Part shown: positions 37,463-45,987 of the stretch, piece by piece
How positions within the stretch are numbered: position 1 is the stretch's first letter
Layout: each line of letters begins with the position of its first letter
Origin: CBDCUW01 sp965222745
GTDB lineage: Bacteria > Planctomycetota > Planctomycetia > Pirellulales > Pirellulaceae
NCBI GenBank assembly: GCA_965222745.1
Contig: CBDCUW010000005.1
Coordinates: 2,852,001-2,916,000, forward strand
DNA: 64,000 nt
Direction of reading: 5' to 3'
The notes under the pieces: generated by a model
Seen by the model: only the letters and a program-made list of their open reading frames with translations
The model's database searches: none
Told to the model about the DNA's origin: nothing
Made by a program: the position numbers and the translations under genes

Positions 37463-37816
37463 GCGGTACATTAACTGCCAGCGAAAGGCTGCACGATTGG
37501 CGGCAGTGTTCTTTCACAATTTGGTTACCTTGGAGTCGTGGCTGTCGAATCGGCAGTCAGACCATTGGACATCACGGGTGCAGCAACTTCCCTGTAAGTG
37601 CGGCCCGTTCTGTTTCGTTGGGGTATAGCGGTCGAGGTGTGGTGGGTTTCAAGTGAACCGCCCATCCGGGCCGATGCCCATGAACCGGCGAGGTTTTTTC
37701 ACTCACCTCGCTTGGACTCCTGAAGATCTAACGATGCATTTTTCACCATTTTCTCGCAAAGTCTATTGTGACAACGACTTACGTCGTGCAATCAGTTCTT
37801 TGAAAGAAAAGGGCCC
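37463..37816 (+). promoter_or_regulatory. Leader of CRISPR array 1
   Basis: This region can be aligned by eye with 57946-58296, the sequence before array 2. Matches start at TTGCGGTACA, pass through TCTTTCACAATT, and become dense from about 37563 (ATCACGGG, AAGTGCGGCCCG, GTTTCAAGTGAACCGCCC) to the first repeat. A conserved hairpin has arms GCGAGGT and ACCTCGC at about 37690-37715. TACATT in the outer part could be a -10 box, as the equivalent in leader 2 is TACAAT. The match sets the direction of both arrays as plus strand, with new spacers expected at this end. Confidence 0.85.
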
Positions 37817-39830
37817 CTTCCGGTCGTTCAGCAGAGACGACCGATCGAGAGAAAAAAAAGAAAATGAAAACGAGAAATGGGGTAAAACCTTCCGGTCGTT
37901 CAGCAGAGACGACCGATCGAGACCATCGGAACACTCAACAAGATCCTCCTTTTCTTCTTCCGGTCGTTCAGCAGAGACGACCGATCGAGACTCTGCACCT
38001 CCTTCATCGTTAGGTTTTTTCTTCCGGTCGTTCAGCAGAGACGACCGATCGAGACCAACGACCGCTCAGCGGTCCACATCGGTTTCCTTCCGGTCGTTCA
38101 GCAGAGACGACCGATCGAGACTTCCAGTACCCCAAAGATTTGTGGCAACTGTAGCCTTCCGGTCGTTCAGCAGAGACGACCGATCGAGACTGCAATTAAA
38201 ACCTGTCTGACTGGGTCCATTGAGCTTCCGGTCGTTCAGCAGAGACGACCGATCGAGACTTTGCGATTCATCGCAATCTCCAAAGTAGAACTTCCGGTCG
38301 TTCAGCAGAGACGACCGATCGAGACGCGGGGGTGGTTGCGGTCGTCATAATTTTTCTCCTTCTTCCGGTCGTTCAGCAGAGACGACCGATCGAGACGTTT
38401 TGCGTCATGACAGTTCCCTTTTCCGGAGGTGTTGCTTCCGGTCGTTCAGCAGAGACGACCGATCGAGACTCTTGGTTCCTTTCGGGGTTGAGTGTTTCAC
38501 TTCCGGTCGTTCAGCAGAGACGACCGATCGAGACAATTATCTCCTGGCCACGTGGATTAGTGGGACTTCCGGTCGTTCAGCAGAGACGACCGATCGAGAC
38601 GCTCATGATCGGCTCCTTTCGGTTGGTTGACTTCCGGTCGTTCAGCAGAGACGACCGATCGAGACCATGAGATTATTCCCCTTTCCAGTTTGGAATTTCC
38701 TTCCGGTCGTTCAGCAGAGACGACCGATCGAGACCCTCCGGTGTTGGCTGAAGTACCATCCCACAAAGCTTCCGGTCGTTCAGCAGAGACGACCGATCGA
38801 GACTCATTCGGAAACTCCACATAGATTTAGATCGGCTTCCGGTCGTTCAGCAGAGACGACCGATCGAGACAATCTTCTTCGTCATTTCAAAATCTCCCAA
38901 ACCCTTCCGGTCGTTCAGCAGAGACGACCGATCGAGACAACAGTACACGGAATTAATCAAGTTAAACTCTTCCGGTCGTTCAGCAGAGACGACCGATCGA
39001 GACGTTTAAAGCTTCCGGCTCATGTTGAATGTTCGTCTTCCGGTCGTTCAGCAGAGACGACCGATCGAGACGTTTTTGGTTTTCTTGAAGTGGGAGACAT
39101 CGCTTCCGGTCGTTCAGCAGAGACGACCGATCGAGACTTATGACTCCTTTCTTGTCATCTTCCGTTGGCTTCCGGTCGTTCAGCAGAGACGACCGATCGA
39201 GACATGTGTGACTCAAGGTTCACTCCTTTTGTGGACTCCTTCCGGTCGTTCAGCAGAGACGACCGATCGAGACGCGGGACATGGGAGCCCTCCGTGAAAA
39301 GGATTGACTTCCGGTCGTTCAGCAGAGACGACCGATCGAGACAGTCATCACAATCAAATCTTGCATAAACATCTCCTTCCGGTCGTTCAGCAGAGACGAC
39401 CGATCGAGACGATCCATGATTTTTTTATCCAACATAGCTCTCCTTCCGGTCGTTCAGCAGAGACGACCGATCGAGACACTGGAACATGGGGGCTACCTCC
39501 GTCTTGGGGGTTGAAACTCTTCCGGTCGTTCAGCAGAGACGACCGATCGAGACATACCTCTCTGGGAGTTGAAAACCCAATTAAAGTGTTAGTCTTCCGG
39601 TCGTTCAGCAGAGACGACCGATCGAGACTTTGTATTCAGCTCTTTCATGGTCAATTAACTTCCGGTCGTTCAGCAGAGACGACCGATCGAGACACATCTT
39701 GAAGATATGGGAAATGACGTGATCTCTTCTTCCGGTCGTTCAGCAGAGACGACCGATCGAGACCATTATCGTTCCCTTTCAATCTTGTTCTGTGGCTTCC
39801 GGTCGTTCAGCAGAGACGACCGATCGAGAC
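37817..39830 (+). CRISPR. CRISPR array 1, leader-proximal segment (30 repeats)
   Basis: Thirty 35-bp repeats start at 37817 and end at 39830, with spacers of 29-41 bp (mostly 30-35). The repeat opens CTTCCGG and ends ATCGAGAC; the arms CGGTCGT and ACGACCG form a 7-bp stem around a 9-nt loop. The last 8 bases match the type III crRNA 5' handle pattern. Repeat 1 ends in G instead of C. The spacer after repeat 30 (39831 on) is interrupted by an ISAzo13-type element at 39858, and the array resumes at 41179. Spacer 39204-39238 is identical to 41886-41920. Many spacers hold reverse-complement Shine-Dalgarno/ATG pairs. Confidence 0.98.
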
Positions 39831-39857
39831 TGGATGTCTGCAATGGTTTTCATTTTA

Positions 39858-41172
39858 GGACTTGCAAGACAATTGATTACCGAATCTTAGTAGGTTTATT
39901 GGGGAGGATCGTGTAGTTCCATTCCCCATGAAAATTGTCGCGTTTGATGATTACTTCCGAAAGCTGTTCGTCACTGACTCTCTTCCGCTTTTCATATTCG
40001 GACTCATCAAGCCACGCGTGAACTTCCAGACCTTCTTCTGTTCTGGTCGCGCCAATCAAGTTGACAACCACCTCATGGCTTTCCAACGGAACGCCTTGCC
40101 AGTTGCGGGTGATGTGACAGAACAATCGATGTTCAATCTTGTTCCATTTGCTGGTCCCAGGCGGATAGTGGCACAGTTCAATCTTCATGCCAGTTTCGTT
40201 GGCAAACTTTTGCAGTACCCAACGCCACAATCTGGTTCTCGGACTGTTGCTCCCACCACAGTCCGCCGTGATCAACAATCGCTTCGCCTTGGCGTGACGC
40301 TTTCGCCCCATCTTCTTCCACCAACGGCGGATCGCCGCGATGGCAAACTCAGCCGTGTCGTGGCTGATCCCCACCGACACTCCAGCCTCATTGTGCGTTA
40401 CATCGTAGACGCCATAGGGAACCGCTTTCCCAAGTTCTTTGTCCGGGAAGTCGTGGGTCTTTACGCGGACCGGGTCACCCGACTTGCGGTACGTCTGGCC
40501 CGCGTTTTTCATCATTCCCAGCGGTTCTTTCTTTTTCGTATCGACCGAAATGACCGGCTGGCCGGTCCGCTGGTAAGCTTTGACTCGATCGGAGATATGT
40601 TGAAATTGACTGTCGCGGTCAGGATGCTGTTTGCCCTCGATCGTCTTCCGATTGCCCTGCAAGCTGTAGCCCGCAGACCGCAGAAGCTCACCGACCTTCG
40701 TGCTGCTGATCTCATAGCCCTGACGGTTCAACTCCTTGGCAAGTGTTCGCGTACTCTTGCAGGTCCAACGTAGTGGAGACATCGGATCGCCGCGAGTAGT
40801 TCCGTCAACCAGTTGCTCCAAGGCGTCAATCAAGTCGGGTTGTTCGGCCTCCCTCGATTTGCGACCTCCGCCTGGACGTCGCTGTCGGTTGCTCGCTGCG
40901 GCTTCGGGGTCATCCAGTTCGGCAATTCCGTTGCGAATCGTTCGATCCGACATCCCAGTCGCCGCGGCGACCGCGGCGATTCCTCCGCGTCCGAGCGAAC
41001 GCGCTTCGGCAGCCGCCCATCTTCGACGTCCCCTTTCATCGAGGTCACCGATCAATGCGGTATACTTTTCGCGAATCCATTCAACAACATTTGCATCCGG
41101 CATCCCGCAAGTATCGGAAATCCTCCTGCCCAACGGCAAGATCAATACGGTAGCTTATTGTCTTGCAAGCCC
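39858..41172 (-). mobile_element. ISAzo13-type insertion sequence inside a CRISPR spacer
   Basis: A 1315-bp element with ~25-bp imperfect terminal inverted repeats (GGACTTGCAAGACAAT at 39858; its partner ends ATTGTCTTGCAAGCCC at 41172). A likely 3-bp target duplication TTA flanks it (39855-39857 and 41173-41175). Removing it with one TTA copy restores a 30-bp spacer between intact repeats, so it entered a finished array. It carries one transposase gene on the minus strand. Confidence 0.88.
39877..41103 (-). CDS. ISAzo13-family transposase
   Basis: A DDE transposase of the ISAzo13 type common in planctomycetes, 408 residues from the ATG at 41103 (the frame is also open from a TTG at 41145). 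The catalytic residues lie in ISVDTKKKEPLG, LLITADCGGSNSPRTRLW and GTSKWNKIEHRLF. An N-terminal helix-turn-helix (GGIAAVAAATGMSDRTIRNGIAEL) binds the ends. The gene appears intact, so the element may still be mobile. It is encoded against the direction of array transcription. Confidence 0.9.
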   Translation of the reverse strand: MPDANVVEWIREKYTALIGDLDERGRRRWAAAEARSLGRGGIAAVAAATGMSDRTIRNGIAELDDPEAAASNRQRRPGGGRKSREAEQPDLIDALEQLVDGTTRGDPMSPLRWTCKSTRTLAKELNRQGYEISSTKVGELLRSAGYSLQGNRKTIEGKQHPDRDSQFQHISDRVKAYQRTGQPVISVDTKKKEPLGMMKNAGQTYRKSGDPVRVKTHDFPDKELGKAVPYGVYDVTHNEAGVSVGISHDTAEFAIAAIRRWWKKMGRKRHAKAKRLLITADCGGSNSPRTRLWRWVLQKFANETGMKIELCHYPPGTSKWNKIEHRLFCHITRNWQGVPLESHEVVVNLIGATRTEEGLEVHAWLDESEYEKRKRVSDEQLSEVIIKRDNFHGEWNYTILPNKPTKIR

Positions 41173-41178
41173 TTATCC

Positions 41179-42022
41179 CTTCCGGTCGTTCAGCAGAGAC
41201 GACCGATCGAGACAAACTCCGAAAAATTGAACGTTCCAACTCTGCCTTCCGGTCGTTCAGCAGAGACGACCGATCGAGACTTATTTAGAACCGTGCCAAA
41301 ATTGTTAAGCCACCTTCCGGTCGTTCAGCAGAGACGACCGATCGAGACATTCATCATCTTTTAGAAACCCTTTTAATCCTTCCTTCCGGTCGTTCAGCAG
41401 AGACGACCGATCGAGACCGTGTATTAATTGTTGGAAAATCCTTTTTGGCTTCCGGTCGTTCAGCAGAGACGACCGATCGAGACTTTGTTGTTTGTTTACA
41501 GGAACTCCTCTCTACTTCCGGTCGTTCAGCAGAGACGACCGATCGAGACATCAGGGTGTTGACAACAGCTCCCGGCGGGCTGCTTCCGGTCGTTCAGCAG
41601 AGACGACCGATCGAGACCAGGGATCCATGTTCGGAATGTTCTCCACGTCTCTTCCGGTCGTTCAGCAGAGACGACCGATCGAGACCTGACATTCTGTAAT
41701 ACTCCATTAGCGACACCTTCCGGTCGTTCAGCAGAGACGACCGATCGAGACTTTTGGACCACACGCCATAAAACATACTCCTCTTCCGGTCGTTCAGCAG
41801 AGACGACCGATCGAGACAGTATTTGCGAAACATCGCAAACCCTCCCATGCCTTCCGGTCGTTCAGCAGAGACGACCGATCGAGACATGTGTGACTCAAGG
41901 TTCACTCCTTTTGTGGACTCCTTCCGGTCGTTCAGCAGAGACGACCGATCGAGACTCTGTTTCATAAGGTCCTCGTAATCTCGTGGACTTACGGTCGTTC
42001 AGCAAAGACGGCCGATAATGGC
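41179..42022 (+). CRISPR. CRISPR array 1, distal segment (13 repeats)
   Basis: Thirteen repeats continue array 1 after the inserted element. Twelve are the standard 35-bp repeat. The last, at 41988-42022, is degenerate (CTTACGG start, AGCAAAGACGG centre, GATAATGGC end) and marks the trailer end, confirming that the leader is on the left. Its stem base at position 24 matches array 2 instead of array 1. Spacer 41886-41920 duplicates 39204-39238 over 35 bp. Several spacers (41686, 41752, 41818, 41956) contain a clear antisense Shine-Dalgarno/ATG. Confidence 0.97.
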
Positions 42023-42111
42023 TCGATAAGGGGTGATGGGTGGTTGCGACCCAGTTGAGGGGGTGCGAGAATCTTGTTTCATTGACATCGGTCCCCCAAA
42101 GCGAGAGAGGC

Positions 42112-43884
42112 ATGCAGTTCACGTTCACTCGCGCGTGGACCAGGGCACTATTTCCATTTCAGTTCTGGCCATCCAACCATTGGCAACCAGTCACCGAAGC
42201 CTTGCGCAGGCAGGCGGGGGCCGAGTCTTCATGGAGCCGAGCAGCGGTGAGTAGTCCACCGCCTCCGGTTGCCCACAGCGCCTACTACCTGGAGTACCTG
42301 CCCCACGTTCAGCGTTTCTTGTTTGATGGTGCTGGTGAAACCGGGTGCGAGTACCTCCGGATTCCAGCGGAGGAAATCTCGGCCCTTCCAAAGCATGCCG
42401 AGGTGTGGCTGGGAAAACTCGATTCAGCCACCGTGGCTCTCGGTCGAGGCCCATCGCCGCGTGGACTACAACTCCTCGGGGCCAAGCAAGAGCATGCATG
42501 GAAAACGCCGGAACCGTTCCAGAAACAGGACGCTCAACTGCCGTTGCGGGTGTCCATTGCCGGAAAACCAGGAATCGAAACCTGGATCAGCAAGATGGGC
42601 GTGGGCGTGATGTCGATCTCGCTGACTTGTGAACCCGTCTCGGCTTCACCGACATCCAGCGGTGACGACAACCACTTCTTCAACTCCATGTTGAAACTGA
42701 ATCATGCGATCGCCACGGCCCAGCGCGCCGTTTGGCTGCGCGATGCAGACGGACCGCCAACACATCTGCATCAAATCGCGCGTGAACTGATCAGGCCGCT
42801 GCGCGATAGCGCGTCGACCAACATCAACTTCCTGATGCGAGGAATGGTCTTCACCGCCATCGAAGCCGCAATCCCACAAGACAGCGGTGAAGATGATGGC
42901 GGCGGACTTGCCCAATGCCAACAAGAGCTGTCTTGCTGCCTTCCTCACCTGGCGCAAATCCATCCGCCCAGTCATCCCGGCGAGGCGAAGCAGGACCATT
43001 CGCGCTGCTTGCCGATCAACAATCAACACCTTTGCTACATCGACCAATCGGGCGCCGCGCACGCGGCAATCGTACCATCGAAGGGTATAGTTGACGAAAC
43101 CGCATCTGCGGATTCGTCAACCGACTACGCTCATGGCCGACTATCGCGGATTCAGCGAGAGTATTTCCCCGGTTTTCTACTGGCGCTGATCCAGCGGCTC
43201 TGCCTGCAACGCATCCTGGACGAATCGACGGCCGCATCCGCGATATCGGAGCAGCAACAACAAAACGACGCTCGCACGAAGCTATTTGACAAAGTGCTGC
43301 GTTTCGGCTTGGAAGGCGAATTCGTCCAAGTTGCCTGGCGGACAACCGTGCAAAAGCATCACGAGTTGGCGCAGCAAGCATGCGAAGTCCACGAGGGCTT
43401 GTCGACCGTCCGCCGGGCCATGAACGACTTCAACCACATGGTCACCAGCCACACCGCGGAAGTGCAGCGCCAGGAATCGGAGCGTAACGCCCACGTGCGT
43501 CACCAAGAGCAGGAACGCGCCGAACGAACGATGCAGGTCCTTGAGGTGTTTATCGTCACGTTTTACTCCGTCGAATTGGCGCATATTCTTGGAGACAGCT
43601 TTCACTTTGGCCACTTTCCGATCAACGTCTGGCCACTGGGGGAAACACCATTCGTTGCCTGGTCGTTGATCGCCGTCGCAGTGCTCACTTTCTTGATGGC
43701 GGCTCTGTTGGTCTCTTCCAAACGCTTGAAAGCGAAGGGTACCCGCTGGACGATCATCGCCTTGTTCACAATGGCGTCCACCATTCATGCCGGTTTCCTC
43801 GGCGCAAACGCCTGGTGGAAACATACCCAACCCGATTCGACGGAACCGTCAAACGGGCACTCGGTAGCTCCGCAACACGGCTAA
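42112..43884 (+). CDS. Putative membrane effector of the type III CRISPR system
   Basis: A 590-residue protein with three C-terminal hydrophobic segments near residues 475-497 (VLEVFIVTFYSVELAHILG), 513-534 (VAWSLIAVAVLTFLMAALLV) and 545-565 (WTIIALFTMASTIHAGFLGA), preceded by a charged coiled-coil (QRQESERNAHVRHQEQERAERTM). The first 450 residues are soluble, with no recognised CARF motif. The layout (large soluble part, long helix, TM cluster at the end) recalls CorA-type proteins that act as nucleotide-gated membrane effectors in some type III systems, but the CorA GMN signature is absent. GAGAGAGG precedes ATG 42112. It opens the cas operon, and the next gene follows after 24 bp. Confidence 0.55.
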   Translation: MQFTFTRAWTRALFPFQFWPSNHWQPVTEALRRQAGAESSWSRAAVSSPPPPVAHSAYYLEYLPHVQRFLFDGAGETGCEYLRIPAEEISALPKHAEVWLGKLDSATVALGRGPSPRGLQLLGAKQEHAWKTPEPFQKQDAQLPLRVSIAGKPGIETWISKMGVGVMSISLTCEPVSASPTSSGDDNHFFNSMLKLNHAIATAQRAVWLRDADGPPTHLHQIARELIRPLRDSASTNINFLMRGMVFTAIEAAIPQDSGEDDGGGLAQCQQELSCCLPHLAQIHPPSHPGEAKQDHSRCLPINNQHLCYIDQSGAAHAAIVPSKGIVDETASADSSTDYAHGRLSRIQREYFPGFLLALIQRLCLQRILDESTAASAISEQQQQNDARTKLFDKVLRFGLEGEFVQVAWRTTVQKHHELAQQACEVHEGLSTVRRAMNDFNHMVTSHTAEVQRQESERNAHVRHQEQERAERTMQVLEVFIVTFYSVELAHILGDSFHFGHFPINVWPLGETPFVAWSLIAVAVLTFLMAALLVSSKRLKAKGTRWTIIALFTMASTIHAGFLGANAWWKHTQPDSTEPSNGHSVAPQHG

Positions 43885-43908
43885 AAACTCTCGATGGGAG
43901 CATGATTC

Positions 43909-45987
43909 GTGCCAGCGACAGACGCCAGCAGAAACGACGAATTGCTTGATCGGTTTGACAGGGCACTTGACACCGTGCGAGAACTTTCGAGCGCGCTGCA
44001 GCAGTCCCTGCAAGTCAACGAAGACGAACTCGAACGCGCCTTGGCTGAGTTCTATCGATCAATCAAAAACTGCTGCAACGACAAAAGGCTTGATCCGGCG
44101 CTGGCCGGTGAACGCGGGATTCGTCGCGACGTTTTGGAGACTTGGCAAGACCATTCTGACGATCATTTACCCGTTTCGCTTGCGCTGTTGCAAAAACGAA
44201 GCAACGTGGACAACGACCCAGCAAGACCCCAACCGAAGACGCTGGTTCTGATGGCGGGGTTCAGCGCCGAACAGCTGGTGCTGTCGATCGCATTTCACTA
44301 TTTCGAAAACGGCATTCGCCACGTGATGCCGTTTGCAGGAAAAACACGCGGTGGCGGAACAAGCTGGTCAGACGGGATTGGCGATCGCATTGACCAGGGT
44401 CTGCAGATACTGGGAATCAAAAAACACTTTGAAGATGATGAAAACGGGCTTCGCATCGAGGAGCCCGAACCAGTCGACGCGTCGAATCCAGCCAGGGTTT
44501 TCCAAAGTATTCTTCTGTGGCACCGCAAGACTCCGAATCGCTCCTGCATGCTGGACGTCACCGGTGGTCAGAAACCGATGGATTCAGGTGCCAGCTACGC
44601 CGCCATGTACCTGGGCTGGCCCGCCTACTACCTGGATTTTGAGCACTACGACGACAAGCTTCGCCGGCCGGAACCTCAATCACTCCGATACAGCGAACTG
44701 CTCTTGCCCAATGTTGCGTTTTCTCACAACTCTCGGCGAGAAGTGGTCTCACACTTTCACGGCAAACGGTTCCGGCTAGGTCTGGAACGCTTGATGGACC
44801 TTGTCAAGCCAGGAGAAGATCCCAAGTACAAGGAATTTTTCCCTCAAGAAGACAAAGACGACATCCAATCTGCCGCCAGGTTCTTTCGGCAATGTGTCTC
44901 GCTGATGGGTGCCGACTACGACAGCGATACCCTTCGCCCAATCCGACCGGAACTCCATTCCCAGTTCAAACCTCCTGCCAGTGACCAGCCTTCCCCGCCA
45001 TCACATCAACAGTCTCGCAAAACACTGCACCAATTGATGCAACCCGCCTCGGCTTCCCGCGATAGCGACCCATTATTGCAATATGTTGCCGACGAGTATT
45101 GGAGACTCAAGACTCTATTGGAATTGGCCAAAGGAAGCAGCGACACCGATGATTCGGCCGTTCGCTACAGCGAAGGAATCCGGGACGTGATCGTCGGCAC
45201 GGTCGGGTTGTGTGAATTGATCATCGATTCCCTGTTCGCCCTTCCGCAATGTTGCCTGTCCATCGAGAAACTGACAGCTTGGAAACCAGTAGGTGTGAAA
45301 GGACTGAAGAATGACCGAGCCGAGGAATTGGGAACAGACGAAACGGTTGCTTCGCAGATTCAAGAACAACTATGCCGGCAGGAATTCCCTTTTCACCGGA
45401 TTCCCCCTAGCGTGCCGGGATCGAAGGAAAGAGTCCTGAGAGGCAAAACTGAGAAATGGGTGGTGTATTGTCCCAGCAAGTCTTTTGAGCCCTCCGATTT
45501 CAACAAGGACAACGTGCGGGACTTCATTGCCAAAATCGCGGACGTTTTTCGCGGCCAAGGACCGGGGACGCGCAACGAGTCAAGATTCGAGTTGAGCGTG
45601 AAAGTCCGTTTGAAAGAGAAGTTGATTGACGCGGACAAGGCTCAATGGGCCGAGGCGTTCGGTGCTTTCGGCGATGGGGAGGCGGAGTGGTTTGGAACCC
45701 GGCATTTGATCGCCCACATGCGTGCGCCGATGACAAGAAACCACTTCTCCTTGGCGGAAAAAGCAATCGATACCTACGTCCCTCACTTCGTTGGCCTGTT
45801 GTCGATTGTCCGAAAAGGTAACGCGACGTTCCCGATTCACACGGAGCAATCACTAACAGCCGGCAACGAATTTCTAGAGGACTGGGAGGAGAAAATTCCT
45901 TGGTGTGATCCCCGCACCCGAAAGCAATTGCTGCAGTGGTTGCGACTGCCTACCGACGATGAGCTATCTGACACGACGAGTAATTAA
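43909..45987 (+). CDS. CARF-HEPN ribonuclease (Csx1/Csm6-type)
   Basis: A 692-residue protein. Residues ~110-270 look like a CARF domain: TLVLMAGFSAEQLVLSIAFH and the ligand-loop motif LDVTGGQKPMDSGAS near residue 215. The C-terminal part carries a HEPN RNase motif, R-HLIA-H in FGTRHLIAHMRAP near residue 597. Proteins of this type are activated by cyclic oligoadenylate from Cas10 and then cut RNA without sequence preference. GTG start at 43909 with GGGAG 8 nt upstream. Its stop abuts the cas10 start. Unusually long middle region (270-560) has no named domain. Confidence 0.85.
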   Translation: MPATDASRNDELLDRFDRALDTVRELSSALQQSLQVNEDELERALAEFYRSIKNCCNDKRLDPALAGERGIRRDVLETWQDHSDDHLPVSLALLQKRSNVDNDPARPQPKTLVLMAGFSAEQLVLSIAFHYFENGIRHVMPFAGKTRGGGTSWSDGIGDRIDQGLQILGIKKHFEDDENGLRIEEPEPVDASNPARVFQSILLWHRKTPNRSCMLDVTGGQKPMDSGASYAAMYLGWPAYYLDFEHYDDKLRRPEPQSLRYSELLLPNVAFSHNSRREVVSHFHGKRFRLGLERLMDLVKPGEDPKYKEFFPQEDKDDIQSAARFFRQCVSLMGADYDSDTLRPIRPELHSQFKPPASDQPSPPSHQQSRKTLHQLMQPASASRDSDPLLQYVADEYWRLKTLLELAKGSSDTDDSAVRYSEGIRDVIVGTVGLCELIIDSLFALPQCCLSIEKLTAWKPVGVKGLKNDRAEELGTDETVASQIQEQLCRQEFPFHRIPPSVPGSKERVLRGKTEKWVVYCPSKSFEPSDFNKDNVRDFIAKIADVFRGQGPGTRNESRFELSVKVRLKEKLIDADKAQWAEAFGAFGDGEAEWFGTRHLIAHMRAPMTRNHFSLAEKAIDTYVPHFVGLLSIVRKGNATFPIHTEQSLTAGNEFLEDWEEKIPWCDPRTRKQLLQWLRLPTDDELSDTTSN

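Noticed and set aside
37653..39916. Several overlapping open frames across array 1 with repeated motifs such as VVQQRRPIET and RSFSRDDRSR
   Set aside because: They are translations of CRISPR repeats and spacers, not genes; the repeat unit has no stop in several frames.
42023..42111. Promoter with TTGACA at 42082 for the cas operon
   Set aside because: No -10 box lies at a suitable distance; the hexamer alone is weak evidence.
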